Source: Betaproteobacteria bacterium
GTDB lineage: Bacteria > Pseudomonadota > Gammaproteobacteria > Burkholderiales > SG8-41
Assembly: GCA_021732805.1 (NCBI GenBank)
Contig: JAKFUJ010000249.1
Span: 1-11,599, forward strand
Length of the DNA: 11,599 nt
Reading direction: 5' to 3'
Shown one piece after another: positions 1-7,565 of the stretch (the first letter of the stretch is position 1; each line of letters starts with the position of its first letter). The position numbers were made by a program, and so were the translations under genes. The notes beneath the pieces were generated by a model. It saw nothing but the letters and a program-made list of their open reading frames with translations, did no database searches and was not told the origin of the DNA.

Positions 1-450
1 GTCGATACCCAGCGTTCCAGCAGTTCCAGCACATCGCAGTCGATTCAGGTGCTCGAAGGTTCCAGCGCCTACATTCGTGTCGGCGAATCGCGTCCGGTGC
101 GCAGCCGTCAGGTGGTGCGCACCATCGTCAACGGCCAGATTGTCGATCGCGTCGTCGAAGGCACCGAATATCGCGATGCGAATACCGGCTTCAACGTGGT
201 GCCGCGGGTGCAGGGCAATGTGGTCACACTGGATATAGACCCGCAGCGCGAATCCTTCGACGACGGACGGCGCGGCAGCCTCAACGTGCAGCGCGTGGTG
301 ACCACGGTGTCCGGTCGTCTTGGCGAGTGGATAGACATCGCCGGTGTCAACGAGTCGCGCAGCGATGCACAATCCACATTGCTCGGTCGCGGCAGTTCCG
401 GCAGCAGCGAGCGGCGCGGGGTGCAGGTAAAAATCGAAGAGTTGCCGTAA
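1..450 (+). CDS. Secretin-like (type II/III secretion family) protein, 3' part only
   Basis: Open in frame from base 1 to a TAA at 448-450, so 149 C-terminal residues of a gene that begins outside the window. The visible part starts in a Ser/Thr-rich linker (RSSSSSTSQS), then has VLEGSSAYIRVGESRPV, a Tyr-Arg-Asp segment (TEYRDANTGF), the beta-rich stretch VVPRVQGNVVTLDIDPQRE and a closing VKIEELP. The pattern 'result made available to parameter / YRD..GF.V.PRV.G..VTL.I.PQ / TTVSGRLGEW' resembles the C-terminal part of a group of secretin-like outer-membrane proteins annotated as type II and III secretion system proteins. This is recognition from memory; no signal peptide or N-terminal domain is visible. 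The Ser/Gly/Arg-rich stretch before the last ten residues is low complexity. It ends convergently with the DUF924 gene, with a REP-type palindrome between them. An uncharacterised beta-rich exported protein is the alternative. Confidence 0.55.
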   Translation, partial: VDTQRSSSSSTSQSIQVLEGSSAYIRVGESRPVRSRQVVRTIVNGQIVDRVVEGTEYRDANTGFNVVPRVQGNVVTLDIDPQRESFDDGRRGSLNVQRVVTTVSGRLGEWIDIAGVNESRSDAQSTLLGRGSSGSSERRGVQVKIEELP

Positions 451-459
451 CACTTTGCG

Positions 460-542
460 CGTCATGCCGGCGCAGGCCGGCATCCAGCGGCGTCTCCAAT
501 GCGAGTACAAAATCCTGGACCCCGGCTTCTGCCGGGGTGACG
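460..542. repeat. Paired REP-type palindrome (BIME-like)
   Basis: Two GC-rich hairpins lie between convergent genes. The first has arms ATGCCGGC (464-471) and GCCGGCAT (476-483) around a GCAG loop. The second has arms CCCCGGC (520-526) and GCCGGGG (531-537) around a TTCT loop. The outer ends are also complementary, CGTCA (460-464) with TGACG (538-542), as are CCAG (484-487) and CTGG (515-518), so the whole element can fold as one long cruciform-like structure. This is the architecture of the dispersed CGTCATnCCnGC...GACG palindromes common in proteobacterial genomes. Its position suits a bidirectional transcription end, which is inference; no T-run follows either hairpin. Confidence 0.8.
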
Positions 543-561
543 AATGCTGATTAACATCTTT

Positions 562-1158
562 TCAGAACGACGAGCCGGGTTGCTTCAGGAAATCAATTTC
601 TTCCGGCGTCGAGTCACGCCCCAGAATCCGGTTGCGATGCGGGAAGCGCCCGAAGCGATGGACCACATCGCGGTGGCGTACCGCGTAATCGACATAACCC
701 TTGAAGGTTTCGCGGTCGACTTCCGGCACGCCGGCGGCGAGCGCGGTGAACAGCGCGACGCAGCGTTCCTGCAGTTCCGCTGATTCGCTGTGTTCCAGAG
801 GCAGGTAAAAAAATACGCGTTCAATGGCACGCAGGCTGCGGTCGGCGCCGGTGCTGATGCCTTCCAGAGCCAGTTTGCAGGCGAGCGGGTCATGGGCAAA
901 TGCCCTTGGCGTATCGCGATACATATTGCGCGGGAACTGGTCAAAAAGCAGGATCAGCGCCAGCCGTCCGCGCGGTTCAGTAGCCCAGCCTTGCTGTCCA
1001 CCGGCTGCCGCTGACTCCACCAGCACGCCAAAGCGGTTGCGGATATCGGCGTCGACGATTTCGTCCTTGGACCACCACAGTTTTTTCTGTGATTGCGCCA
1101 CATCCGTGTCATTGCTTTCTGTGCCAAACCAGAAATCGAGAATGGCGGAGGGCGTCAT
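562..1158 (-). CDS. DUF924 family protein
   Basis: 198 residues starting at the ATG complementary to 1156-1158. The frame is open further upstream, but that extension is not DUF924-like and overlaps the preceding gene. The N-terminus MTPSAILDFWFG and the central block LILLFDQFPRNMYR (68-81) are typical of DUF924. So are FFYLPLEHSE (116-125) and HRDVVHRFGRFPHRNRILGR (162-181), followed by TPEEIDFLKQ near the end. Length fits the family (about 180-200). The fold is known to be all-helical and TPR-like, but no function is established, and I assign none. It follows the DM13 gene with a 10-bp gap, so the two are probably co-transcribed. The region before the ATG (GAGCACGACGAC) is a weak ribosome site, consistent with translational coupling. 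Confidence 0.88.
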   Translation of the reverse strand: MTPSAILDFWFGTESNDTDVAQSQKKLWWSKDEIVDADIRNRFGVLVESAAAGGQQGWATEPRGRLALILLFDQFPRNMYRDTPRAFAHDPLACKLALEGISTGADRSLRAIERVFFYLPLEHSESAELQERCVALFTALAAGVPEVDRETFKGYVDYAVRHRDVVHRFGRFPHRNRILGRDSTPEEIDFLKQPGSSF

Positions 1159-1168
1159 GTCGTCGTGC

Positions 1169-1639
1169 TCAGCGGTATTTCGCTGCAGTGATGAACTGGC
1201 CAAAGGATTCGCACCAGACGATGGCTGAGGTGTAATTCGCGGGATCCACGGTCTCCGGAACCGGCACGATGAAATTGTCAAAGGTCTTGATGTCGCCGAC
1301 ACGCACCATGCGCGATTTGAGGCGCTTGAAATCGGCTTCGGTTTCAACGAATTCCGGTGACAGATAGAGTTTGTAATCCGGTCCCGGCGCGATGCGGCCC
1401 ATCAGCGCGATGCTGCGGCGGCTGATAGAGACCGTGCCTTCACCCCAGTGCAGCAGGTCGCTGCCCTTCAGGTCACGCCGGAATTCGCCCTTGAACTGCG
1501 CGGCGCCGGCCTGCGCCTTGATTTCAGCAGCAGATGGCGCTTCCGGCGCAATGAGTATGGGCAGCGTAAATATGCCGGCGGCAAAACCCGCAGCCAGCGC
1601 CATGACATGGGTAATGCCCAGCAGCAGCCATTTTTTCAT
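1169..1639 (-). CDS. DM13-domain, membrane-anchored or exported protein
   Basis: 156 residues. The start is set by an excellent ribosome site, GGAGGAGACACC, immediately upstream of the ATG at 1637-1639; a longer reading from 1666 lacks one. Residues 4-30 form a hydrophobic segment after MKKW, so it is a signal anchor or signal peptide. Residues about 50-155 are a DM13 domain: FKGEFRRDLKGSD (49-61), HWGEGTVSIS (64-73), YKLYLSPEFVETE (89-101), MVRVGDIKTF (111-120) and the hallmark YTSAIVWCESFGQFITAAKY (136-155) with Cys143. DM13 has been proposed to be a cytochrome-like redox domain, and the single Cys is the proposed functional residue; this is not demonstrated for bacterial single-domain forms. 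First gene of a probable two-gene operon with the DUF924 gene, divergent from the DUF502 gene with about 100 bp between the starts. Confidence 0.85.
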   Translation of the reverse strand: MKKWLLLGITHVMALAAGFAAGIFTLPILIAPEAPSAAEIKAQAGAAQFKGEFRRDLKGSDLLHWGEGTVSISRRSIALMGRIAPGPDYKLYLSPEFVETEADFKRLKSRMVRVGDIKTFDNFIVPVPETVDPANYTSAIVWCESFGQFITAAKYR

Positions 1640-1732
1640 TGGTGTCTCCTCCGTGGCTCCGAGCATAAACCAGATTGCCGCAGAGCTGACGCCCGCAGGC
1701 CGCGTGCATGTATATTCGGAGCCGATACAACC

Positions 1733-1736
1733 GGAG
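1733..1736 (+). promoter_or_regulatory. Ribosome binding site deciding the DUF502 start
   Basis: GGAG within ACCGGAG. In-frame ATGs lie at 1708, 1738 and 1744. The GGAG is 1 nt from the ATG at 1738 and 7 nt from the ATG at 1744, so only the latter is properly spaced. The resulting N-terminus, MILKRGFDSVVATWLAG, is also what DUF502 proteins look like. Confidence 0.6.
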
Positions 1737-1743
1737 TATGCCC

Positions 1744-2436
1744 ATGATATTAAAACGCGGTTTTGATTCCGTTGTCGCCACCTGGCTGGCCGGGTTGGTG
1801 GTGTTCCTGCCGCTGGCGCTGACGCTGGCCGTGCTGAACTGGCTGATCGGGATACTCAACGATTATGTCGGCCCGGACAGCATGATCGGCCATCTTTTTT
1901 CGGCGCTGGGGTATTCGGTAACCGGCAATTCCACGGTGCCATACCTGCTGGGCACGCTGGTGCTGATGGCCGCGATTTATCTGCTCGGGGCGGCACTGCG
2001 CCTCGGCCTGAAACGGCCGCTGGCGAAATTCCTCAATGTCACGCTGAGACGTGTCCCGTTGATCGGCAGTCTGTACGATTTCACCAACCGTTTTGTCGGA
2101 CTGCTCGACAAAAATCAGGGTGATATCGGTACGATGAGCGCGGTGTGGTGTTTTTTCGGCGGCGACGGTGTTGCGGTGCTGGCGCTGGCTCCGAGCGCGG
2201 AACCGGTGGACATCGACGGCCGGCGGTATTTCGCAGTACTGGTGCCGTCTGCCCCGGTGCCCATAGGCGGCGGCCTGCTGTATGTGCCGGTGGATTGGGT
2301 CAAACCGGCGTACATGGGTATCGACAAACTGACCGAAATTTATGTGTCGATGGGGCTGACTCCGCCGTCCAACACTGTGCCGGAATCAGCACAGATTGCT
2401 GGTGATGCAAAAGACGGGGCAAAAAAACAGGATTAG
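1744..2436 (+). CDS. DUF502 family inner-membrane protein
   Basis: 230 residues from the ATG at 1744, chosen because of the GGAG 7 nt upstream. Two transmembrane segments, about 11-38 (ATWLAGLVVFLPLALTLAVL) and 66-88 (PYLLGTLVLMAAIYLLGA), flank a roughly 28-residue periplasmic loop. After the second segment come a basic amphipathic stretch and the family signature RRVPLIGSLYDFTNRF (102-117), then a cytoplasmic beta-rich domain with VLVPSAPVPIGGGLLYVPVDWV. This is the DUF502 arrangement, of unknown molecular function; plant relatives (COV1) affect vascular patterning, probably through membrane traffic, which says little about bacteria. The last 25 residues are polar and poorly conserved. Its TAG stop overlaps the TAA stop of the convergent protease gene. 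An AT-rich TATATT at 1711-1716 may be its -10, but I see no convincing -35. Confidence 0.88.
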   Translation: MILKRGFDSVVATWLAGLVVFLPLALTLAVLNWLIGILNDYVGPDSMIGHLFSALGYSVTGNSTVPYLLGTLVLMAAIYLLGAALRLGLKRPLAKFLNVTLRRVPLIGSLYDFTNRFVGLLDKNQGDIGTMSAVWCFFGGDGVAVLALAPSAEPVDIDGRRYFAVLVPSAPVPIGGGLLYVPVDWVKPAYMGIDKLTEIYVSMGLTPPSNTVPESAQIAGDAKDGAKKQD

Positions 2437-3164
2437 TTTTCAGTCAGCGTCATCAGGATATCGGCGTACCACGCGCAGTTGAGCCCCAGCGCCTCATCCT
2501 GATCCTGGTCACGCGATCCGATATCCAGTCGCGACGAATGCACGCCGAGCAGCTTCCACGGCAAATCATTGACAGGCGCATCCTGATCGGGAATGCGCAT
2601 CACTACGGGTGCGCCGCTGCTGCCCCGGTGGGTGCGGGCATCGGTCAGAAAATAGCCCTTGCCCTGGAAGCGCAGGCCGAACGATGACGCGACCGCGGCG
2701 CGGCGCGCCACCGGCATGTGATGAAGCGTATCGTGAAAGCCCAGCGGAAATCCCACGACCACCAGTCGCGTGCCGACTTCGATGTGGTCGGAAGGTTTGT
2801 AGAGATGTTCGGGAGTAAAGGCGGCATGGATCACCGTCGCTGGCAGCGCCGGGCGTTCGATTTCAATCACTGCCACATCAATTCCGCCGGCGGTGTCTAT
2901 GCCCTGGCGCCACAGTTGTTTACCGTCGTGGTACAGCGGGATCGAGAACCCGGTGGACTTGACCATATTTTCCGCGTCGATATGCAGTTCAATTTCGATG
3001 CGATCCGGTTGGTGCCGGCTCGGCTCATCAATCATCACATGCCGGCTGGTCACCACAAACAGCCGACCATCACGCTCGAAGAAAAACCCGCTGGCATTCG
3101 TCAACTGTCTCTGCTGCCGGAAAGTCAGGATGTGGGCGGCGGTGAGGAGCAGGGATTCGATCAT
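2433..3164 (-). CDS. Trypsin-like serine peptidase (S1 fold), cytoplasmic form
   Basis: 243 residues. A catalytic triad can be placed: His42 in FVVTSRHVM, Asp96 in GGIDVAVIEI, and Ser183 in THRGSSGAPVV, a G-x-S-G motif. The order and spacing match chymotrypsin-fold trypsin-like peptidase domains of the HtrA/DegP type, but no PDZ domain follows, and there is no signal peptide before the fold, so this is a stand-alone protease domain. The N-terminal ASGFFFERDGRLFVVTSRHV is typical of the family's first beta-barrel. Substrate unknown. The start ATG has a weak ribosome site; the upstream sequence GTAAACTGCGCTGCTG contains no good Shine-Dalgarno. The 3' end overlaps the DUF502 gene by four bases in convergent orientation, so the two genes share their termini and must be read against each other. 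A possible promoter lies about 50-75 bp upstream. Confidence 0.82.
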   Translation of the reverse strand: MIESLLLTAAHILTFRQQRQLTNASGFFFERDGRLFVVTSRHVMIDEPSRHQPDRIEIELHIDAENMVKSTGFSIPLYHDGKQLWRQGIDTAGGIDVAVIEIERPALPATVIHAAFTPEHLYKPSDHIEVGTRLVVVGFPLGFHDTLHHMPVARRAAVASSFGLRFQGKGYFLTDARTHRGSSGAPVVMRIPDQDAPVNDLPWKLLGVHSSRLDIGSRDQDQDEALGLNCAWYADILMTLTEN

Positions 3165-3210
3165 CAGCAGCGCAGTTTACCGTATCAGCGCCGCCTCGCA
3201 CTGCAGGGTG

Positions 3211-3240
3211 TCTATATGTCAGGCGATGTGGTTTTTGCAA
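3211..3240 (-). promoter_or_regulatory. Possible sigma-70 promoter for the serine peptidase gene
   Basis: On the minus strand, TTGCAA (3240-3235) and TATAGA (3216-3211) are separated by 18 bp. Each matches 4 of 6 consensus bases. It would give a leader of roughly 40 nt before the ATG at 3164. It lies in the 190-bp gap 3165-3356, in which I see no gene or strong terminator. Found by eye only. Confidence 0.35.
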
Positions 3241-3356
3241 AAGACGGTCTTGCGGCTATCCGGTCGAACCATGCGCATAACTTCGGACGTTGCAGGCGCG
3301 CCCGGATTCGTGCAGGGGATTACTCCCGGAGACCGATGGGCCGCTGCCATCAGGCC

Positions 3357-4190
3357 TTATGGAATCTTCCAGCCCAGCCATTCACAAACCCCGCGCCCGA
3401 GCACCCATTCCTTGTCCACCTCCTTCAGCCACGGCGCGTCCTTCAGCCACATGTCGACGTGTTCCCGGTACGGCACCGGCGAACGCGACCAGTCGCTGCC
3501 CCAGAACAGGCGTTTCGGACCAAAGGCCTCGTAAGCGCGTTTGGCGTAAGCCTGCATTTTTTTGAACGGGTAGGGTTCCTTGATATACGAGGGCAGCGCG
3601 CTGGCCTTGACCGCGACATTGGGGCGTTTGGCGATGGCCAGCAGCTTGTCGAAATCGCGGAAGGTTTCGTCTTCCGGTTTGCCGCTGGTCAGCGCCATGT
3701 GGTCCATGATGATTTTGAGATCCGGATAACGCGCGGCCACGTCGTCGATGGCATGCACAAAATCCTGCGGTACCAGCACCATCAGCCTTATGCCGAGTTT
3801 TTCGGCCTCGGCCCATACCCAGTCAAACTTGCCGTCGACCAGCGGTTGCTGCAGCACGGGAATGTGGAAAGCGAAACGCATGCCGAGCATGCCCGGTTGA
3901 TTGAGCCAGGTCTTGATCGCTGTGCGCGCATCCGCTGCTTCCGGATTGAAACGGCCCATGATCGCGAAACGGTCCGGGTGCGCCTGCACTGCGGCGATGG
4001 CGAGATCGTTGCGGTCGCCTTCCCAGGACGGCGGCACGATTACCACGCGATGGACGCCGGCGGTGTCCATGTCGGTCAGCAGTTCTTCGTGTCCGAGCGG
4101 GATGTCGCGCTGCGCATGCGCGCGCGCGGGCCACGGCCGCTCCGGCGTGTTGGCGCCCCAGATGTGTACTTGTGAATCGACGATCAGCAT
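3357..4190 (-). CDS. Amidohydrolase-2 family TIM-barrel hydrolase/decarboxylase
   Basis: 277 residues with a strong ribosome site (GGAGGACAAC) directly before the ATG at 4188-4190. The N-terminus MLIVDSQVHIWG is the metal-site strand of the amidohydrolase-2 (PF04909) group; the usual HxH reads Gln7-Val-His9 here, as in the 'IVD(A/S)QVHIW..NTPERPWP' subgroup. Other recognisable blocks are the RVVIVPPSWEGDRND loop (48-61), PGMLGMRF (99-106), His164 in LKIIMDHMAL, and the terminal metal-binding Asp233 in LFWGSDWSRSP, with a closing WVLGRGVCEWLGW. Members of this family hydrolyse lactones or amides or decarboxylate aromatic acids in catabolic routes; the substrate here cannot be told. It is divergent from a ThDP-dependent enzyme across a 200-bp regulatory gap, which suggests a shared catabolic role (inference). 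Confidence 0.85.
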   Translation of the reverse strand: MLIVDSQVHIWGANTPERPWPARAHAQRDIPLGHEELLTDMDTAGVHRVVIVPPSWEGDRNDLAIAAVQAHPDRFAIMGRFNPEAADARTAIKTWLNQPGMLGMRFAFHIPVLQQPLVDGKFDWVWAEAEKLGIRLMVLVPQDFVHAIDDVAARYPDLKIIMDHMALTSGKPEDETFRDFDKLLAIAKRPNVAVKASALPSYIKEPYPFKKMQAYAKRAYEAFGPKRLFWGSDWSRSPVPYREHVDMWLKDAPWLKEVDKEWVLGRGVCEWLGWKIP

Positions 4191-4390
4191 GTTGTCCTCC
4201 GGTTATTCGAACCCGATTCAATGATGAACGGGCGGATGCGTCAAGGCGTCCGGAACGTGGAGCGCAATACGACTTGTGCATGGCTAGCCGTTACACTGCG
4301 ATGCACCTTGTACATTCAAGTGTCCGGGTTATTTGGCACTGCGTTGCACGTAAAGAATGATTATAAATAATTGATTTTAAAGGAAAATTT

Positions 4391-5938
4391 ATGAACGGCG
4401 CAGAGAGCCTGGTGCGCACGCTGCTGAACGGCGACGTCAATGTCTGCTTCGCCAATCCCGGTACATCGGAAATGCATTTTGTATCGGCGCTCGATCGCGT
4501 TGAAGGCGTGCGCTGCATCCTCGGCCTGTTTGAGGGTGTGGTCACCGGTGCGGCCGATGGTTATTACCGCATGGCAGGCAAACCGGCGGCGACGTTATTG
4601 CATCTCGGACCGGGCCTCGGCAACGGATTGGCCAACCTGCACAATGCCAAGAAAGCGCGCTCGGGCATGGTCAACATCGTCGGCGAGCATGCGAGTTATC
4701 ACATCAAGCACGACGCGCCGCTGACCGCGGATATCGAAGGCGTGGCGCGGCCAATGTCGGACTGGGTGCTGACGTCGCGTTCATCAATGGCAGTGGCCGC
4801 GGATGGCGCGCTGGCGGTGGAAGCGGCACGCAAAGCGCCGGGCCAGATTGCAACGCTGATCCTGCCCGCGGATACCGCATGGGGTGAAGCAGAAGGTCCT
4901 GCTACCGTGAATGCACCGTCGCCGCGGGCACGTGTGGCGGACAGCGCCATCAGCGACGGCGTACGTGCGCTGAGCGCCGGCCAGCCGGCAGCGATTCTGC
5001 TCGGTGGCGCGGCCTTGCGCGGCAAAGCGCTCGACTGCGCTGCACGCATCGCCGCCAAAACCGGTTGCACGCTGATTTCCGAATTCAACAATGCGCGCAT
5101 GGAACGCGGCGCAGGGCAGGCCGTGGTCAGGCAACTGCCCTTCGTCGTCGACAACGCGCTGGCGATGCTGAAGGATGTGCGGCAGTTGTTGCTGGTCGGC
5201 GCCAAATCGCCGGTTTCGTTTTTTGCCTATCCGGGCAAACCCAGCGTGCTGGTGCCGGAAGGTTGTACGGTGACGAAGGTGGCCGCAGCTGAAAACGACC
5301 TTGAGGCTGCACTGGAAGCGCTGGCCGATGCGCTGGGTGCGCGCGGCACAGCGCCTTGCATCAATGCGCCGGCGTACGATGCGGCGCTGCCCACCGGCAA
5401 TATCACGCTCGACGGCCTCGGCGCCCTGTTCAATGCACTGATTCCGGAAAACGCCATCGTCATCGACGAAGCCGTCACCAGCGGCCGTGCTTTCACCGGC
5501 GCGACCATGGGCGCGCGACCGCACGACTGGCTGAACATCATGGGCGGCTCCATCGGCTGGGGATTGCCCGCAGCCACAGGTGCCGCGATTGCGGCGCCGG
5601 AGCGCAAGGTCATTGCCTTTGTGGGCGACGGCAGCGCGTTGTACACGCAACAGGCACTGTGGACCATGGCGCGCGAGAATCTGGATGTCACCGTGGTGAT
5701 CTTCGCCAATCGCGCTTACAGGATACTCATTGGTGAACTCGCCAATGTCGGCGCTGCAACGCCGGGGCATAACGCGACCGCGATGCTGACGCTGAACCGG
5801 CCCGATATCGACTGGCTGTCGATTGCCAAAGGCTTCGGTGTGGAAGCGGGAAGGGCAACGACGCTGAACGAACTCGCGGTGCAGTTCAGGCACGGACTGG
5901 CGACGCCAGCGCCGTACCTGGTTGAACTGGTGATGTAA
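4391..5938 (+). CDS. ThDP-dependent acetolactate synthase-like enzyme
   Basis: 515 residues, with AAAGGA 6-7 nt before the ATG. The PYR domain at the N-terminus carries the catalytic Glu48 in GLFEGVVTGAADGYYRM, preceded by CFANPGTSEMHF. The central domain is about 180-330. The PP domain carries the ThDP/Mg2+ motif GDGSALYT (412-419) followed by Asn440 in VIFANRAYRIL. SIGWGLPAATGAAIA (387-401) precedes it. Length is shorter than biosynthetic IlvB/IlvG (about 560-590), and the sequence resembles the group annotated 'acetolactate synthase large subunit' that lies nearer to benzoylformate decarboxylase/MdlC-type enzymes. No small regulatory subunit gene follows. A 2-oxo-acid decarboxylase or a carboligase in a catabolic pathway is more likely than branched-chain amino-acid synthesis. 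The gene ends only 9 bp from the convergent catalase stop. The upstream 190 bp are AT-rich near the start and include CTTG-N6-CAAG, a possible operator. Confidence 0.82.
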   Translation: MNGAESLVRTLLNGDVNVCFANPGTSEMHFVSALDRVEGVRCILGLFEGVVTGAADGYYRMAGKPAATLLHLGPGLGNGLANLHNAKKARSGMVNIVGEHASYHIKHDAPLTADIEGVARPMSDWVLTSRSSMAVAADGALAVEAARKAPGQIATLILPADTAWGEAEGPATVNAPSPRARVADSAISDGVRALSAGQPAAILLGGAALRGKALDCAARIAAKTGCTLISEFNNARMERGAGQAVVRQLPFVVDNALAMLKDVRQLLLVGAKSPVSFFAYPGKPSVLVPEGCTVTKVAAAENDLEAALEALADALGARGTAPCINAPAYDAALPTGNITLDGLGALFNALIPENAIVIDEAVTSGRAFTGATMGARPHDWLNIMGGSIGWGLPAATGAAIAAPERKVIAFVGDGSALYTQQALWTMARENLDVTVVIFANRAYRILIGELANVGAATPGHNATAMLTLNRPDIDWLSIAKGFGVEAGRATTLNELAVQFRHGLATPAPYLVELVM

Positions 5939-5947
5939 ACTGGATTC

Positions 5948-7402
5948 TCAGCCGCCTTTGACGCCCTTGGCGATGCGGTTGCCGATATTCTTGTCGATGT
6001 TGCGCCAGTACTCGAACGCGCGCTCCAGTATGGGCTTGGATACGCCATTCTTGAGATGGCCGACGACATTGGCGACCAGTCGCTGACGTTGCGCGTCGTC
6101 CATGACTTCGCGGATCAGGGTGCCGGGCTGCACAAAATCATTGTCTTCCTTGTGCGGCGTATACGCGGAGTGCATGAATTCGCCGCTGGCTGCCCATTTT
6201 TCCACATACGGGTAGCGCTCGGGGTCGGCCTGCGGCCCGCCTTTCGAGTTCGGCGCGTACACCGGGTCGGAAACGTTCTGCATGCGCATCGCGCCGTCCT
6301 TGCTGTAACTGTTAACGGGCACCTTGGGCCGGTTCACCGGAATCTGCCGGTAATTCACGCCCATGCGCGCGCGATGTGCGTCCGCGTAGGCGAAGACACG
6401 CGCCACCAGCATTTTGTCAGGGCTGATGCCGATACCCGGCACCAGATTGTTGGGCTCGAAGGCCGCCTGCTCGATTTCAGTATGGTGATCCGTCGGATTG
6501 CGGTCCAGCGTCAGTTTCCCGACCTCGATCAGCGGGTAATCATCATGCGGCCACACCTTGGTCAGATCAAACGGGTTGAAGCGGTAATTCTCGGCGTCTT
6601 TGAACGGCATGATCTGCACCTTGAACGTCCAGCTCGGGTGATCGCCGTTCTTGATCGCGTCATAGAGGTCGCGGGTGTGGTAGTCACCGTCCTCGCCGGC
6701 AAGCCGGTCGGCGTCTTTCTGCGTCAGATAGTCGATGCCCTGATCGGTTTTGAAGTGGTACTTGACCCAGAATCTCTGGTTTTTCGCATTCACCCACATA
6801 TAAGTGTGGCTGGAGTAACCGTTCATGTGCCGCCACGACTTGGGAATGCCGCGGTCGCCCATCAATATGGTCACTTGATGAGCGGACTCCGGTGACAGCG
6901 TCCAGAAATCCCATTGCATGTCATGGTCACGCAGGTTGGTGTCGGCACGGCGTTTCTGGGAGCGGATGAAGTGCTGGAACTTCATCGGATCGCGGATGAA
7001 GAACACCGGCGTATTGTTTCCGACCATGTCGTAGTTGCCTTCGCTGGTGTAAAACTTCAGCGCAAAGCCGCGCGGGTCGCGCCAGGTGTCGGGGCTGCCA
7101 CGCTCACCGGCGACGGTTGAAAAGCGCATCAGGGTGTCAGTCGTGGCGCCCGGCTGGAACACCGCGGCCTTGGTGTATTTGCTGACATCCTTGGTCACTT
7201 TGAAATGCCCGAAGGCGCCGCTGCCCTTGGCATGGGGCTGGCGCTCGGGAATCCGCTCCCGGTTGAAATTCGCCATCTGCTCAATGAGATAGTGATCCTG
7301 CAACAGGATCGGGCCATCGGGGCCTACGGTCAGCGAAAACTCGTCGCTGGATACCGGAATTCCGGTATCGGTGGTCGTGTGCTTTGGTTTTTTTTCTTTC
7401 AT
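5948..7402 (-). CDS. katA: Monofunctional haem catalase, small-subunit (clade 3) type
   Basis: 484 residues with a strong ribosome site (AGAGGAGATATCGAG) before the ATG. Converts hydrogen peroxide to water and oxygen. The distal-side catalytic His57 is in RIPERQPHAKGSGAFG, the catalytic Asn is in YDMVGNNTPVFFIRD (Asn129/130), and the proximal haem ligand Tyr339 with Arg335 is in ARVFAYADAHRARMG. Length and the absence of a C-terminal flavodoxin-like domain place it with small-subunit catalases (about 480-500 residues), probably the NADPH-binding clade 3. No signal peptide, so cytoplasmic. The N-terminal ten residues are Lys/Thr-rich (MKEKKPKHTT), which is common in this clade. It is divergent from the alkylation-repair operon across a 163-bp gap; OxyR control would be expected but I could not place an OxyR site by eye. 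The name katA is by type only. Confidence 0.95.
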   Translation of the reverse strand: MKEKKPKHTTTDTGIPVSSDEFSLTVGPDGPILLQDHYLIEQMANFNRERIPERQPHAKGSGAFGHFKVTKDVSKYTKAAVFQPGATTDTLMRFSTVAGERGSPDTWRDPRGFALKFYTSEGNYDMVGNNTPVFFIRDPMKFQHFIRSQKRRADTNLRDHDMQWDFWTLSPESAHQVTILMGDRGIPKSWRHMNGYSSHTYMWVNAKNQRFWVKYHFKTDQGIDYLTQKDADRLAGEDGDYHTRDLYDAIKNGDHPSWTFKVQIMPFKDAENYRFNPFDLTKVWPHDDYPLIEVGKLTLDRNPTDHHTEIEQAAFEPNNLVPGIGISPDKMLVARVFAYADAHRARMGVNYRQIPVNRPKVPVNSYSKDGAMRMQNVSDPVYAPNSKGGPQADPERYPYVEKWAASGEFMHSAYTPHKEDNDFVQPGTLIREVMDDAQRQRLVANVVGHLKNGVSKPILERAFEYWRNIDKNIGNRIAKGVKGG

Positions 7403-7530
7403 CTCGATATCTCCTCTTGTTCGCAGATTCAGTCAGGCATTAAGAATGCAGATTTCGTGACCACTCATTTAGTTCACGGAGTTTGCCGATAATGTAAGTC
7501 CGGTGTTTTGTTTCGATGTCCGAAAACGGC

Positions 7531-7559
7531 CAGACAGGTCCGGTTGCCATGCTCATAAT
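7531..7559 (+). promoter_or_regulatory. Possible promoter of the ada-alkA/ogt operon (leaderless?)
   Basis: CAGACA (7531-7536), a 17-bp spacer, and CATAAT (7554-7559), which matches the -10 consensus at five of six bases. A transcript would start about at 7565-7567, which is the ATG of the fusion gene itself. That ATG has no Shine-Dalgarno sequence before it, so a leaderless mRNA is possible. No clear Ada-box was recognised by eye. Confidence 0.35.
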
Positions 7560-7565
7560 GCGCGC

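Noticed and set aside
2718..4175. A 485-codon open frame on the plus strand
   Set aside because: It is antisense to the serine peptidase and amidohydrolase genes, both with clear family motifs; the translation is His/Arg/Gly-rich with no recognisable domain.
4333..4349. A sigma-54-like site, TTGGCAC then TTGCA, upstream of the ThDP enzyme gene
   Set aside because: Only 9 bp separate the GG and GC doublets, where 10 are required; the one-base shortening normally abolishes recognition.
4362..4368. TATAAAT as -10 of the ThDP gene promoter
   Set aside because: The nearest -35-like sequences give spacers of 12 bp (TTGCAC) or 23 bp (TTGGCA), both outside the usable range.
4784..5893. A 369-codon open frame on the minus strand
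   Set aside because: Antisense shadow of the ThDP enzyme gene, which has all its cofactor motifs; the shadow is Arg/Cys/His-rich and lacks a ribosome site.
6056..6895. A 279-codon open frame on the plus strand
   Set aside because: Antisense to the well-supported catalase gene; high-GC shadow frame.
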